NCBI RefSeq assembly: GCF_900101475.1
Contig: NZ_FMZV01000010.1
Span: 62,001 to 126,000 of the forward strand
Length of the DNA stretch: 64,000 nucleotides
Reading direction: 5' to 3'
DNA from: Ruegeria marina
GTDB lineage: Bacteria > Pseudomonadota > Alphaproteobacteria > Rhodobacterales > Rhodobacteraceae
In this document: piece after piece, positions 1-8,114 of the stretch
Layout: each line of letters begins with the position of its first letter
How positions within the stretch are numbered: position 1 is the first letter of the stretch
Program-made: the position numbers and the translations under genes
The notes under the pieces: generated by a model
Databases searched by the model: none
What the model saw: the letters and a program-made list of their open reading frames with translations, nothing else
Told to the model about the DNA's origin: nothing

Positions 1-410
1 AGATGCGGGTGTCCGAGATCTTTGGCGTCGATATCCACCCGGCGGCCCGGATCGGCAAGGGCATCATGATCGACCACGCCCATTCCATCGTGATCGGCGA
101 AACGGCCGTGGTGGGCGACAACGTGTCGATGTTGCACTCGGTGACGCTGGGCGGGACCGGCAAGGAGGAAGAGGACCGGCATCCCAAGATCGGCGATGGC
201 GTGTTGATCGGGGCAGGCGCCAAGGTGCTGGGCAATATCAAGGTCGGCCATTGCAGCCGCATCGCGGCGGGTTCGGTCGTGCTGGCCGAGGTGCCCCCCT
301 GCACCACGGTGGCCGGTATCCCGGCCAAGATCGTGGGCGAGGCGGGCTGCGCCCAGCCTTCGGTCAACATGGACCAGATGTTCGGCCCGCGCCAGCCCGC
401 CACCGAGTGA
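1..410 (+). CDS. cysE: Serine O-acetyltransferase, C-terminal part (cut by window edge)
   Basis: CysE acetylates L-serine with acetyl-CoA, the committed step of cysteine synthesis in the cytoplasm. Only the last ~135 residues are present. The frame is open to the window edge, so the N-terminal helical domain and true start lie upstream. Visible are the hexapeptide turns of the left-handed beta-helix (ARIGKG, AVVGDN, VLIGAG, KVLGNI), the conserved VDIHPAARIGKG and DHAHSIVIGETAVV segments that carry the active-site Asp/His region, the TLGGTGK loop and DRHPKIGDG. After IPAKIVG there is a ~25-residue tail, the position of the flexible end that binds CysK in the family. It converges on the PDH operon across a perfect hairpin. 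Identity is secure. Confidence 0.95.
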   Translation, partial: MRVSEIFGVDIHPAARIGKGIMIDHAHSIVIGETAVVGDNVSMLHSVTLGGTGKEEEDRHPKIGDGVLIGAGAKVLGNIKVGHCSRIAAGSVVLAEVPPCTTVAGIPAKIVGEAGCAQPSVNMDQMFGPRQPATE

Positions 411-426
411 TCCGGTTTCAGGAAAG

Positions 427-460
427 ATAAGGCCCGCCGGAGCGATCCGGCGGGCCTTAT
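427..460. terminator. Hairpin terminator between convergent cysE and pdhC
   Basis: A perfect 14-bp inverted repeat (ATAAGGCCCGCCGG / CCGGCGGGCCTTAT) with a 6-nt loop lies between the cysE stop and the pdhC stop. The A/T ends of the stem give short A and T runs on both sides, so it can serve both strands. No long U-tract is present. Confidence 0.8.
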
Positions 461-478
461 CGTGATCTGTCCCGAAGG

Positions 479-1804
479 TCAGGCCAGCATGACCATCGGA
501 TTTTCCAGGTTGTCGACGATTGCCTGCAACAGTTGCGCGCCGAGCGCCCCGTCGATCACCCGGTGATCCACCGACATGGTCACCGACATGACGGTGGCCA
601 CGGTCAATTCGCCATCGGCGCCGACCACGGGCTTCTTGACTCCGCTGCCGACCGCCAGGATGCCCGCGTGCGGCGGGTTCACGATGGCGTCGAAATTGTC
701 GATCCCGTACATGCCGAGGTTCGAGATGGCGAAGGTGCCGCCCTGGTATTCATGCGGTGCCAGCTTGCGGTCGCGGGCGCGGGCGGCGAGATCCTTCATC
801 TCGGTCGAGAGCGCCGAGAGCGACTTCATGTCGGCATCCTTGAGCACCGGGGTGAAGAGGCCGCCTTCGATGGCGACCGCCACGGCCACGTCCGAGGGTT
901 TGAGTTGCAGCACCCGGTCGCCGGCCCAGACCGCGTTGCAGGCCGGCACCTGCTGAAGCGCGTTGGCGACCGCCTTGATGATGAAGTCGTTGACGCTCAG
1001 TTTGACGCCGCGCCCTTCGAGCTGCTTGTTCAGCTGCGCGCGGAACTTCATCAGCGCATCCAGCTTGATGTCGCGGCGCAGGTAGAAATGCGGAATGGTC
1101 TGCTTGGCCTCGGACAGGCGCGCGGCAATGGTCTTGCGCATGCCGTCGAGTTTGACTTCTTCGTAGGCGCGGCCTTCGTACATGCGGGCGACCATGTCGG
1201 CGCTGGGGCCGCTGGGGGCCGCAGCCGGGGCGGCAGGCGCCGCGGCAGGGGTTGCTGCGGGTGCCGCAGCCTGCGCAGGCGCCGCAGCAGGCGCGGTTGC
1301 CCCGATCACATCCGCCTTGACGATGCGTCCATGCGGGCCGGAGCCCGCGATCTGTGTCAGGTCTAACCCCTTGTCGGCGGCAATCCGGCGTGCCAGCGGC
1401 GAGGCGAAGACGCGGCCGCCATCGGCGGCCTTCGGCGCGGCCGGGACCGGGGCCGGTGCGGGGGTGGCTGCGGGCGCCTCGGACGCTGCAGGGGCGGCCT
1501 CGTTGCCCGCGGCGGCGGCCGGGGCCGCCTTCGGTGCGCTGGGGATGTCGCCCGCGCTTTCACCCTCTTCCAGCAGAACCGCGATGGGGGTGTTTACCTT
1601 GACCCCTTCGGTGCCCTCGGGCACCAGGATTTTGCCGACCACGCCTTCGTCGACGGCTTCGAACTCCATCGTCGCCTTGTCGGTTTCGATTTCGGCCAGC
1701 AGGTCGCCCGAGGAGACGGTGTCGCCTTCCTTGACCAGCCATTTCGCCAGAGTGCCTTCCTCCATGGTCGGAGAGAGGGCGGGCATCAGGATTTCGGTGG
1801 GCAT
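479..1804 (-). CDS. pdhC: Dihydrolipoamide acetyltransferase (E2) of pyruvate dehydrogenase
   Basis: E2 core of the PDH complex: it takes the acetyl group from E1 on a swinging lipoyl arm and passes it to CoA. The 441 residues hold one lipoyl domain (1-78, lipoyl lysine K43 in ETDKATMEF), an Ala/Pro-rich linker, a peripheral subunit-binding domain (about 131-167, [11 protein letters not shown]...GRIVKADV), a second Ala/Pro linker and the catalytic domain (about 213-441) ending with the active-site DHRVIDG motif (H414, D418). The ATG is preceded by GTAAGGAG and lies 12 bp after the pdhB stop, so it is the last gene of pdhA-pdhB-pdhC. Its lipoyl domain is almost the same as that of the neighbouring E1-beta. 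Confidence 0.97.
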   Translation of the reverse strand: MPTEILMPALSPTMEEGTLAKWLVKEGDTVSSGDLLAEIETDKATMEFEAVDEGVVGKILVPEGTEGVKVNTPIAVLLEEGESAGDIPSAPKAAPAAAAGNEAAPAASEAPAATPAPAPVPAAPKAADGGRVFASPLARRIAADKGLDLTQIAGSGPHGRIVKADVIGATAPAAAPAQAAAPAATPAAAPAAPAAAPSGPSADMVARMYEGRAYEEVKLDGMRKTIAARLSEAKQTIPHFYLRRDIKLDALMKFRAQLNKQLEGRGVKLSVNDFIIKAVANALQQVPACNAVWAGDRVLQLKPSDVAVAVAIEGGLFTPVLKDADMKSLSALSTEMKDLAARARDRKLAPHEYQGGTFAISNLGMYGIDNFDAIVNPPHAGILAVGSGVKKPVVGADGELTVATVMSVTMSVDHRVIDGALGAQLLQAIVDNLENPMVMLA

Positions 1805-1816
1805 GTCTGTCGCTCC

Positions 1817-3199
1817 TTACCGATAGGTCACTTGTTTGACGGCCGCGACCACCTCGTCGGTGGTGACCAGCGCCAGTTTTTCCAGGTTCGCCGCATAGGG
1901 CATCGGAACGTCCTTGCCCGTGCAGGTGATGACCGGCGCATCGAGATAGTCGAACGCCTGTTGCATCACCTCGGAGGCGATGTAGCTGCCGACGGATCCC
2001 TGTGGCCAGCCTTCCTCGACGGTGACGAGGCGGTTTGTCTTCATCACCGAATTTATCACGGTCGGCAGGTCCATCGGACGCAGACTGCGCAGGTCGATCA
2101 CCTCGGCGCTGATGCCGTCAGCGGCGAGGCGGTCGGCGGCCTCGAGCGCGTATTGCATGCCGATGCCGAAGCTGACGATGGTCACGTCGGTGCCCTCGCG
2201 CCAGATTCGGGCTTTGCCGAAGGGAACCACCAGGTCATCGATCTGCGGCACCTCGGAGCTGCGGCCATAGAGGATCTCGTTTTCCAGGAAGATCACCGGG
2301 TTCGGATCGCGGATCGCCGCTTTCATCAGGCCTTTGTAGTCGGCGGCCGAATAGGGCATCGCCACTTTCAGGCCGGGGATCTGCATGTACCAGGCGGCAT
2401 AGTCCTGGCTGTGCTGGGCGGCCACGCGGGCGGCGGCGCCATTGGGTCCGCGGAAGACGATGGGGCAACCCATCTGCCCGCCCGACATGTAGAGCGTCTT
2501 GGCGGCAGAGTTGATGATCTGGTCGATCGCCTGCATGGCGAAGTTGAAGGTCATGAACTCTACAATCGGTTTCAGCCCGCCAAAGGCCGAGCCGACCGCA
2601 ATGCCGGCAAACCCGTGTTCGGTGATCGGCGTGTCGATCACGCGCTTGGAGCCGAACTCGTCGAGCAGACCCTGAGAGACCTTGTAGGCGCCCTGGTACT
2701 CGGCGACTTCCTCGCCCATCAGGTAGACGCTTTCGTCGGCGCGCATCTCTTCGGCCATCGCGTCGCGCAGCGCCTCGCGTACGGTCTGCGTCTTCATCGG
2801 TGCATCCGCCGGCCAGTCGGGCGACAGGTCCACCTTGGGCGCGGCCGGTGCCGGTGCCGGTGCCGGGGCTGCGGGCGCCTCGGAGCCCCCTGCAGGGGCC
2901 GCCTCGTTGCCCGCGGCAGCCGCGGGTGCGGCCGCCGGCGTGGCGTCGACGCTTTCGCCTTCTTCGACCAGGATGGCGATCGGGGTGTTGACCTTTACGC
3001 CTTCGGTGCCCTCGGCGATCAGGATCTTTCCGACGATACCTTCGTCGACCGCCTCGAACTCCATCGTGGCCTTGTCGGTCTCGATCTCGGCCAGGATATC
3101 GCCAGAGGATACGGTGTCGCCTTCCTTGACCAGCCATTTGGCCAGGGTGCCTTCCTCCATGGTGGGGGACAGGGCGGGCATCAGAATTTCGGTTGCCAT
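1817..3199 (-). CDS. pdhB: Pyruvate dehydrogenase E1 beta subunit with N-terminal lipoyl domain
   Basis: Beta half of the thiamine-diphosphate E1 that decarboxylates pyruvate. At 460 residues it is ~130 longer than an ordinary E1-beta because residues 1-80 form a complete lipoyl domain (K43 in ETDKATMEF), followed by an Ala/Pro linker (about 85-130). The transketolase-like beta module starts near [14 protein letters not shown] (about 138) and shows [15 protein letters not shown], the [14 protein letters not shown] segment and the C-terminal [16 protein letters not shown]1-beta with its own lipoyl domain is the alphaproteobacterial arrangement. The spacing to pdhA (14 bp) and pdhC (12 bp) supports one transcript. 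Confidence 0.97.
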   Translation of the reverse strand: MATEILMPALSPTMEEGTLAKWLVKEGDTVSSGDILAEIETDKATMEFEAVDEGIVGKILIAEGTEGVKVNTPIAILVEEGESVDATPAAAPAAAAGNEAAPAGGSEAPAAPAPAPAPAAPKVDLSPDWPADAPMKTQTVREALRDAMAEEMRADESVYLMGEEVAEYQGAYKVSQGLLDEFGSKRVIDTPITEHGFAGIAVGSAFGGLKPIVEFMTFNFAMQAIDQIINSAAKTLYMSGGQMGCPIVFRGPNGAAARVAAQHSQDYAAWYMQIPGLKVAMPYSAADYKGLMKAAIRDPNPVIFLENEILYGRSSEVPQIDDLVVPFGKARIWREGTDVTIVSFGIGMQYALEAADRLAADGISAEVIDLRSLRPMDLPTVINSVMKTNRLVTVEEGWPQGSVGSYIASEVMQQAFDYLDAPVITCTGKDVPMPYAANLEKLALVTTDEVVAAVKQVTYR

Positions 3200-3213
3200 G
3201 TCGTGATGTCCTC

Positions 3214-4206
3214 TCAGGCGTAGATATCGGTCCAGAGCTCGTCTACGGACGGCTCGGGGCTTTCTTTCGAGAATTCGGCGGCCTGGTTGACGATCTCCTT
3301 GATTTCCTTGTCGATCGCCTTCAGGTCATCCTCGGTGGCGTGTTTGCCGCTCAGCAGCATCTCGCGCACCATCTCGATCGGGTCGCTTTGCTCGCGCACC
3401 TTCTGCACCTCTTCGCGGGTCCGGTACTTGGCCGGGTCCGACATCGAGTGGCCGCGATAGCGATAGGTCTTGACCTCAAGGATATAGGGCCCCTTGCCGG
3501 AGCGGCAGTGTGCAACGGCCTTCTCTCCGGCCTCCTTGACCGAGAGCACGTTCATCCCGTCGACCGTCTCGCCTGGAATGCCGAAGGCTTCGCCTCGCGT
3601 GTAGATATCGGGCGAGGAGGTGGAGCGTTTCTGCGCGGTACCCATGGCATACTGGTTGTTCTCGATCACGAAGATCACAGGCAATTGCCAGATTGCGGCC
3701 ATGTTGAAGGTCTCGTAGACTTGGCCCTGGTTGGCGGCCCCATCGCCAAAATAGGCGAATGTCACGCGACCATTGCCTTGGTACTTGTCGGCAAAGGCGA
3801 GGCCTGCGCCCAGCGGCACCTGAGCGCCCACGATGCCGTGACCGCCGTAGAAATGCTTCTCTTTCGAGAACATGTGCATTGACCCGCCCTTGCCCTTGCT
3901 GAGGCCGCCGATCCGGCCGGTCAGTTCGGCCATCACGCCGCCCGGGTCCATGCCGCAAGCCAGCATGTGGCCGTGATCGCGGTAGGAGGTGATCCGCTTG
4001 TCGCCTTCCTCGGCGGCGGCCTCAAGTCCGACGACAACGGCCTCCTGTCCGATGTAGAGGTGGCAGAAACCGCCGATCAGACCCATCCCATAGAGCTGAC
4101 CGGCCTTTTCCTCGAATCGGCGGATCAGCAGCATCTCGCGGTAGTAGTGTTTCAGCTCTTCAGCGGAAACATTTGATTTTCTTGGCGTCTTCTTGGTGGT
4201 CGTCAC
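3214..4206 (-). CDS. pdhA: Pyruvate dehydrogenase E1 alpha subunit
   Basis: Alpha half of E1, binding thiamine diphosphate and Mg2+ for oxidative decarboxylation of pyruvate. The 330 residues carry the ThDP motif GDGAANQG...IENN (residues 154-184), the HGHMLACG loop and the [15 protein letters not shown] loop that in mitochondrial enzymes holds regulatory serines. It is first of the pdhABC operon. The start used is GTG at 4206, preceded by an AGGGGGG stretch; no ATG near the expected N-terminus fits better. A conspicuous palindrome lies 24 bp upstream (4231-4248) and recurs before lpd, so joint control of the complex is likely. Confidence 0.97.
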   Translation of the reverse strand: MTTTKKTPRKSNVSAEELKHYYREMLLIRRFEEKAGQLYGMGLIGGFCHLYIGQEAVVVGLEAAAEEGDKRITSYRDHGHMLACGMDPGGVMAELTGRIGGLSKGKGGSMHMFSKEKHFYGGHGIVGAQVPLGAGLAFADKYQGNGRVTFAYFGDGAANQGQVYETFNMAAIWQLPVIFVIENNQYAMGTAQKRSTSSPDIYTRGEAFGIPGETVDGMNVLSVKEAGEKAVAHCRSGKGPYILEVKTYRYRGHSMSDPAKYRTREEVQKVREQSDPIEMVREMLLSGKHATEDDLKAIDKEIKEIVNQAAEFSKESPEPSVDELWTDIYA

Positions 4207-4230
4207 TGCGGTTCCCCCCTTTCGGCAAGA

Positions 4231-4248
4231 TAGTTTAGCATTAAACTA
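4231..4248 (-). promoter_or_regulatory. Palindromic operator candidate upstream of pdhA
   Basis: On the pdhA strand this reads TAGTTTAATGCTAAACTA: two perfect 7-bp arms around a 4-bp spacer, ending 24 bp before the pdhA start. The same 18-mer with one base changed in the spacer lies before lpd (19266-19283). The position in the leader or promoter fits a repressor site. The cognate regulator is not identifiable from the window. Confidence 0.7.
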
Positions 4249-4317
4249 TTAAATAGAGCATTTGCGCGCCTATGGCGAGAGGTAATATGACGCGGCGTAA
4301 ATCGGCAGACAGATGCA

Positions 4318-4340
4318 CAAAATCTTCGCCGAAGATTTTG
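4318..4340. repeat. AT-rich palindrome (TTCG/CGAA core) between ftsB and pdhA
   Basis: CAAAATCTTC-gcc-GAAGATTTTG, a perfect 10-bp inverted repeat with a 3-nt centre, just past the 3' end of ftsB and ~110 bp upstream of pdhA. It could terminate ftsB transcription. Two other palindromes with the same core layout occur at 8677-8699 and 27348-27370. Confidence 0.6.
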
Positions 4341-4373
4341 TTGCAGGATTTTCGGGAAATCCCACGCCCGGTA

Positions 4374-4673
4374 TCAGCGGATCACGATCTCGTCGGCCCG
4401 GAGAAGACCCAGGACCGAACGGGCCTGTTCATCCAGAAGGTCCAGGTCAAGATAATCGTCGGAGAGCCTGCGTGTCAGATTTTCCATCTGGTCGATCTGG
4501 CCTTCGAGTTCTGCAAGCCTGCGCGACAGCATGTCCCGTTCTGCCGCGATTTCCACCCTGCGAAAAAGACCGTAATCTCCCTGGACGGCGGCAAAGGTAA
4601 AATAGGTGCCCAAAGCGAATGACACCGCGAAAAAGATCAGCGCGCCGAAACTCGGTCTTGTCGAAGTGGACAC
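4374..4673 (-). CDS. FtsB/DivIC-type septum formation initiator
   Basis: Small bitopic division protein that in other bacteria forms the FtsQ-FtsB-FtsL complex and triggers septal peptidoglycan synthesis. The 99 residues show a short cytoplasmic N-terminus, one membrane span (about 10-30, ALIFFAVSFALGTYFTF) and a periplasmic coiled coil (about 35-72 with regular Leu/Met spacing: RRLAELEGQIDQMENLTRRL), then a short acidic end. Length and architecture match the DivIC/FtsB family (PF04977). In many alphaproteobacteria this gene sits immediately before pdhA, as here. The assignment rests on architecture and context, because sequence identity in the family is low. Confidence 0.85.
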   Translation of the reverse strand: MSTSTRPSFGALIFFAVSFALGTYFTFAAVQGDYGLFRRVEIAAERDMLSRRLAELEGQIDQMENLTRRLSDDYLDLDLLDEQARSVLGLLRADEIVIR

Positions 4674-4792
4674 TCGGATACCTGCCGCTCAACTGCCTTT
4701 AAAGCGCCTCTTCCGGGCACCTGGCTGCACTATGCCATAAGCGCTTTGTCATGTGAATCCCTCTTTTTCCGGTGGTCGTCAGCTGTCCGGTC

Positions 4793-5725
4793 TCACGTGA
4801 CAGGAAGGAGCACATTGGACATTTCCTCGCGAATGACCTGTCTCATTAGATCGGTGAACCTGTCGATCGCGGGTGGTTTGCCACTTGCGGCCCGCCAGGC
4901 CAACCCGACGGTCCGGTGCATTGCCGGGCGCAGCGGACGTGTCGTCACGTCGGCCTGGCGGGCACGGACTTCGGAGGCCACATAGAGAGCAGGCAGCAGT
5001 GTGATACCCATTCCCAGAGACACCATCTGGCGCAAGGCGTCCAGACTGGTGCCCTCGAACTCCGTGCTGAGATGGGCACCCGCGTTCTGGCACAGGACTT
5101 GAATCTGCCGATGGAGGGCATAGGCGGGGCTGAGGCTCAACATGGTTTCACCGGCAAGATCGAATTGCCGGACCTGGCCGGCGGCAGCCAGGCGATGATC
5201 CGGATCGACGGCCAGTTCCAGGGGTTCGCGGAAGAGGGCTGCCACCTTGATGTCGTCGCGCCCAACCGGCAACTGGGTCAATATCATGTCATAGCGACCT
5301 GCAACCAGATCCTCGGTCAGTTCCTGTGGCGCCCCGTCCCGGATCGCCAGTTTCAACTTTGGAAATTGCCTGTGCAGTTGCCGCAGGACGCGCGGCAGCA
5401 GATAGGGACCTATGGTCGGTGTCGACCCAAGCCGCAGGGTACCGCTCATGTTGTCCCGCATCGGGCTGGTATAAAGGGTCAGCGCGTCGACCTCGCGCAG
5501 GATTCGCGCGACCAGTTCCGAAACGTCGCGGCCTTCAGGCGTCAGGATCAGGCCGCTGCGGCGGCGCTCGATCAGCCGCGCACCGATCGCCTTTTCCAGC
5601 GCGGCGATCTGGAGGCTGAGCGAGGGCTGGCTGATCCCCAGGCTGCGCGCGGCCCGCCGATATTGGCCAGCGGCCACCAGGGTCGAGAAATAGGTGAGTT
5701 GGCGCAGGGTGATATCCGGGGGCAT
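4793..5725 (-). CDS. OxyR-like LysR regulator lacking the peroxidatic cysteine
   Basis: LysR-type regulator of 310 residues: winged HTH at about 5-62 (QYRRAARSLGISQPSLSLQI) and a periplasmic-binding-like effector domain. Alignment by eye with E. coli OxyR is strong (GPYLLP at 106-111; TSLDALRQMVSLGMGITLLP against TSLETLRNMVAAGSGITLLP). At the redox centre the peroxide-reactive Cys199 of OxyR corresponds to Ala203, while the Cys208 counterpart is kept (Cys212, same 9-residue spacing). It is therefore probably not a classic peroxide switch. The ATG has GAGGA just upstream. An ATAG-N7-CTAT site (5741-5755) lies 15 bp before the start, suggesting autoregulation. It diverges from a DUF465 gene. 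Confidence 0.88.
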   Translation of the reverse strand: MPPDITLRQLTYFSTLVAAGQYRRAARSLGISQPSLSLQIAALEKAIGARLIERRRSGLILTPEGRDVSELVARILREVDALTLYTSPMRDNMSGTLRLGSTPTIGPYLLPRVLRQLHRQFPKLKLAIRDGAPQELTEDLVAGRYDMILTQLPVGRDDIKVAALFREPLELAVDPDHRLAAAGQVRQFDLAGETMLSLSPAYALHRQIQVLCQNAGAHLSTEFEGTSLDALRQMVSLGMGITLLPALYVASEVRARQADVTTRPLRPAMHRTVGLAWRAASGKPPAIDRFTDLMRQVIREEMSNVLLPVT

Positions 5726-5740
5726 GGGGTCCTCGATAAA

Positions 5741-5755
5741 ATAGGTAAAACCTAT
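5741..5755. promoter_or_regulatory. ATAG-N7-CTAT palindrome (OxyR-type half operator)
   Basis: ATAGGTAAAACCTAT is a perfect 6-3-6 palindrome and also matches the ATAG-N7-CTAT unit of the OxyR consensus. It lies between the divergent OxyR-like gene and the DUF465 gene. A second full unit at the usual N7 spacing is not present; only a weak TATG follows. Confidence 0.65.
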
Positions 5756-5856
5756 CCTAATCTATGGTCACATTGGCTTCTTTCCATGTGACCGGATCCC
5801 ATCTTGGTTTCATGCCGCGAAGATGTCGCGGCAAACACGCCAAACGGAGGAGACCA

Positions 5857-6108
5857 ATGATGACTGCAAAAGACCGGGTCCGCGCCTTCTCGCTGAAACT
5901 GAGAATGGCGGTACTGAAGGACCGCAGGGAGGAGTTGAAACAGCGCATCCTGCAAGAGTTGAAGCGTCCCGCGCCATGTGCCCAGACACTGCGAATGCTC
6001 AAGCGACGCAAACTTTCGCTGAAAGATGAACTGGCCCGCCACGAAGGGCTGCTGCGGACGCTCGACGCCATGCAGTCGCAGCCGGATAGGGACATGGGGA
6101 GGGCATGA
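5857..6108 (+). CDS. Small DUF465 (YdcH-like) helical protein
   Basis: An 83-residue basic protein of unknown function. It shows the DUF465/YdcH hallmark: a helical hairpin with a central Pro and the sequence LKRRKLSLKDEL near residues 49-60. The start is ATG 5857 (an ATG-ATG pair) because GGAGGAG lies 5 nt upstream; the frame stays open further upstream without a ribosome-binding site. Its stop overlaps the ATG of the next small gene (TGATG), so the two are probably translated together. It diverges from the OxyR-like regulator, which makes it a candidate target of that regulator. Confidence 0.75.
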   Translation: MMTAKDRVRAFSLKLRMAVLKDRREELKQRILQELKRPAPCAQTLRMLKRRKLSLKDELARHEGLLRTLDAMQSQPDRDMGRA

Positions 6109-6254
6109 TGTTCCGTCTGGTCTTCATGACGACCGGGCTGCGCTGGCTGCACAGCCTGGACCTGAACGACATGCGCAACGCCATCGCACCCGAGGATGAC
6201 GACGGGCCGGATGGCGGCAACCTTGGCCCCGCATGGGATCGCGCGCGCCGGTAG
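6108..6254 (+). CDS. Tiny coupled ORF, 48 residues, unknown function
   Basis: I do not recognise this protein. It starts at the ATG overlapping the stop of the DUF465 gene (TGATG), the usual layout for translational reinitiation. It encodes a short amphipathic start (MFRLVFMTTGLRWLHSL), an acidic middle (APEDDDGPDGG) and a basic end. It has no signal peptide and no clear membrane span. Codon use is GC-rich like the neighbours. It ends 26 bp before the convergent pgk stop. Coupling and position are the only evidence that it is real. Confidence 0.45.
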   Translation: MFRLVFMTTGLRWLHSLDLNDMRNAIAPEDDDGPDGGNLGPAWDRARR

Positions 6255-6280
6255 CGGCGCGCGGAAAACCGACGAGCCGG

Positions 6281-7477
6281 TCAGCCGTCCTGCATCAGGG
6301 CGGCAACACCCGGAAGGGTCTTGCCTTCCATCCACTCAAGGAATGCGCCGCCGGCGGTCGAGATATAGGTGAAATCGCCTGCCGCGCCACTTGCATTCAG
6401 CGCGGCCACCGTGTCACCGCCGCCTGCAACTGAAACCAGTTTGCCGGCGCGCGTCAGGGCCGCCGCCTTCAGGGCGGCGGCGTTGGTCGCTGCATCGAAG
6501 GGTTCAAGTTCAAAGGCGCCCAGCGGCCCGTTCCAGATCACCGTGCGGCTTTTCTCGAAAATGGCCTTGATGGTGGTGATGCTCTCGGGGCCGGCATCCA
6601 GAATCATCCCTTCGTCGGGGCAGCGGTCTGCCGGCAGCACCTGATGCGCAGCGTGGCTCTCGAATTTCTCCGCGACCACCACATCGGTCGGCAGCACGAT
6701 CGTGCACCCTGCGGCCTCGGCCTTGGCCATGATCTCGACGGCGGTGTCCTTCATGATCCGTTCTGCCAGCGACTTGCCCACGGGCATGCCCTTGGCCGCC
6801 AGAAAGGTATTGGCCATGCCGCCACCGATCACCAGGTAATCGACCTTTTCGATGAGGTTGCCCAGCAGTTCCAGCTTGGTCGACACCTTGGCGCCGCCGA
6901 CAACGGCCGTCACCGGGCGCTCGGGCTTGCCAAGGGCCTTTTCCAGCGCCTCCAGTTCAGCCTGCATGAGCCGCCCCGCGCAGGATGGCAGCAGGCGGGC
7001 GATTGCCTCGGTCGAGCTGTGGGCGCGGTGGGCGGCGGAAAACGCATCGTTGCAATAGACCTGGCCCAGCCGCGCCATGCCCGCGGCCAGCGTCGGGTCG
7101 TTCTTGGTCTCCGTGGCGTGGAAACGGGTGTTCTCCAAGAGCAGAACCTCGCCCGGTTGCAGGGACTCGGCGGCTTCCTCGGCGGCGGGGCCGACACAGT
7201 CGTCGGCAAAAAGAACCCTGGTCCCAAAGGCGCGTTCAAGCGTCGGCACCAGCTGGTTCAGCGACAGGTTCTTGCGCCGTTCGCCGCCGGGGCGCCCGAA
7301 ATGCGCCAGCAGGATCGGGCGGCCACCTGCTGCGATGATGTCGCGGATGGTGGGCATCAGGCGACGGATACGTGTGGAGTCGGTCACGACGCCATCGACG
7401 ATCGGCACGTTTATATCAACACGTACCAGCACGCGCTTGCCGTTCAGATCCATGTCGTCGAGTGTTTTCCAGCCCAT
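6281..7477 (-). CDS. pgk: Phosphoglycerate kinase
   Basis: Glycolytic and gluconeogenic enzyme interconverting 1,3-bisphosphoglycerate and 3-phosphoglycerate with ATP formation; cytoplasmic. The 398 residues include the N-terminal substrate motif [11 protein letters not shown] (near 17-27), the HFGRPGG loop, the basic patch, the KVSTKLELL segment and the nucleotide-binding GGGDTVAAL near the C-terminus. The ATG at 7477 is preferred because it gives the family start [11 protein letters not shown] and has GGGAG 10 nt upstream; a TTG 9 nt earlier is possible. Unlike the classic gap-pgk operon, gap is 30 kb away in this window. Confidence 0.97.
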   Translation of the reverse strand: MGWKTLDDMDLNGKRVLVRVDINVPIVDGVVTDSTRIRRLMPTIRDIIAAGGRPILLAHFGRPGGERRKNLSLNQLVPTLERAFGTRVLFADDCVGPAAEEAAESLQPGEVLLLENTRFHATETKNDPTLAAGMARLGQVYCNDAFSAAHRAHSSTEAIARLLPSCAGRLMQAELEALEKALGKPERPVTAVVGGAKVSTKLELLGNLIEKVDYLVIGGGMANTFLAAKGMPVGKSLAERIMKDTAVEIMAKAEAAGCTIVLPTDVVVAEKFESHAAHQVLPADRCPDEGMILDAGPESITTIKAIFEKSRTVIWNGPLGAFELEPFDAATNAAALKAAALTRAGKLVSVAGGGDTVAALNASGAAGDFTYISTAGGAFLEWMEGKTLPGVAALMQDG

Positions 7478-7607
7478 CGCCCGCAATCTCCCTGATCAAA
7501 TGCTTGCGCGTTTCTCTACCCGAAAGCGCGCGCCCGTCAATGGCGTGCCTTGTCGATTGCGCCCGTGATGGTTAGGTTCCGGGCAATCAACGCGACAGGA
7601 GGGCCCG

Positions 7608-8114
7608 ATGGCCGAAATCAAGGATCCCGAAAACACCATCATCATCGAGCTCAAGGACGGCAATGTCGTCATCGAGCTTCTGCCCGACGTGGCGCCCAAG
7701 CATTCCGAGCGGATGAAGGAACTGGCCCGTGCCGGAGAATATGACAATGTCTGCTTTCATCGGGTGATCGACGGGTTCATGGCGCAGACCGGCGACGTGG
7801 CCAATGGCGATATGGAAGACGGGTTCAACATCCGCATGGCGGGTACCGGCGGTTCGTCGCTGCCGAACCTGCCGGCGGAATTCTCCAAGCTGCCGCACGA
7901 CCGGGGCACTCTGGGCGCCGCGCGCTCGGCCAACCCGAATTCGGCCAACAGCCAGTTCTTCATCAACTTCAAGGACAACCATTTCCTGAACGGCCAGTAC
8001 ACCGTTTATGGCCGGGTCATCTCGGGTATGGAACATGTCGATGCGATCACCCGCGGCGAGCCGCCGGCGAATCCGGACCGTATGATCAGTGTCAAGGTGG
8101 CGGCAGATGTATAA
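7608..8114 (+). CDS. ppiB: Cytoplasmic cyclophilin-type peptidyl-prolyl isomerase
   Basis: Catalyses cis-trans isomerisation of prolyl bonds. The 168 residues form a single cyclophilin domain with no signal peptide, so it is expected to act in the cytoplasm. Motifs include FHRVIDGFMAQTGD with the catalytic Arg, GTLGAARSANPNSANSQFFI, and the NHFLNGQYTVYGRV region, where cyclophilin A has a Trp; here the residues around it are Phe-Leu. An AGGAGGG ribosome-binding site precedes the ATG. Its last 8 bases overlap the start of a second cyclophilin gene that does carry a signal peptide. The two proteins are clearly homologous, pointing to a tandem duplication. Confidence 0.93.
   Translation: MAEIKDPENTIIIELKDGNVVIELLPDVAPKHSERMKELARAGEYDNVCFHRVIDGFMAQTGDVANGDMEDGFNIRMAGTGGSSLPNLPAEFSKLPHDRGTLGAARSANPNSANSQFFINFKDNHFLNGQYTVYGRVISGMEHVDAITRGEPPANPDRMISVKVAADV

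Noticed and set aside
1832-3223. Long open frame opposite pdhB
   Set aside because: Antisense shadow of a high-GC gene: no family pattern, Arg/Gly/His-rich composition, and pdhB is certain.
4231-4260. CtrA-type site (TTAA-N7-TTAA) near pdhA
   Set aside because: The TTAA pair here is spaced by 4, and at lpd by 8; the palindrome explains the bases better.
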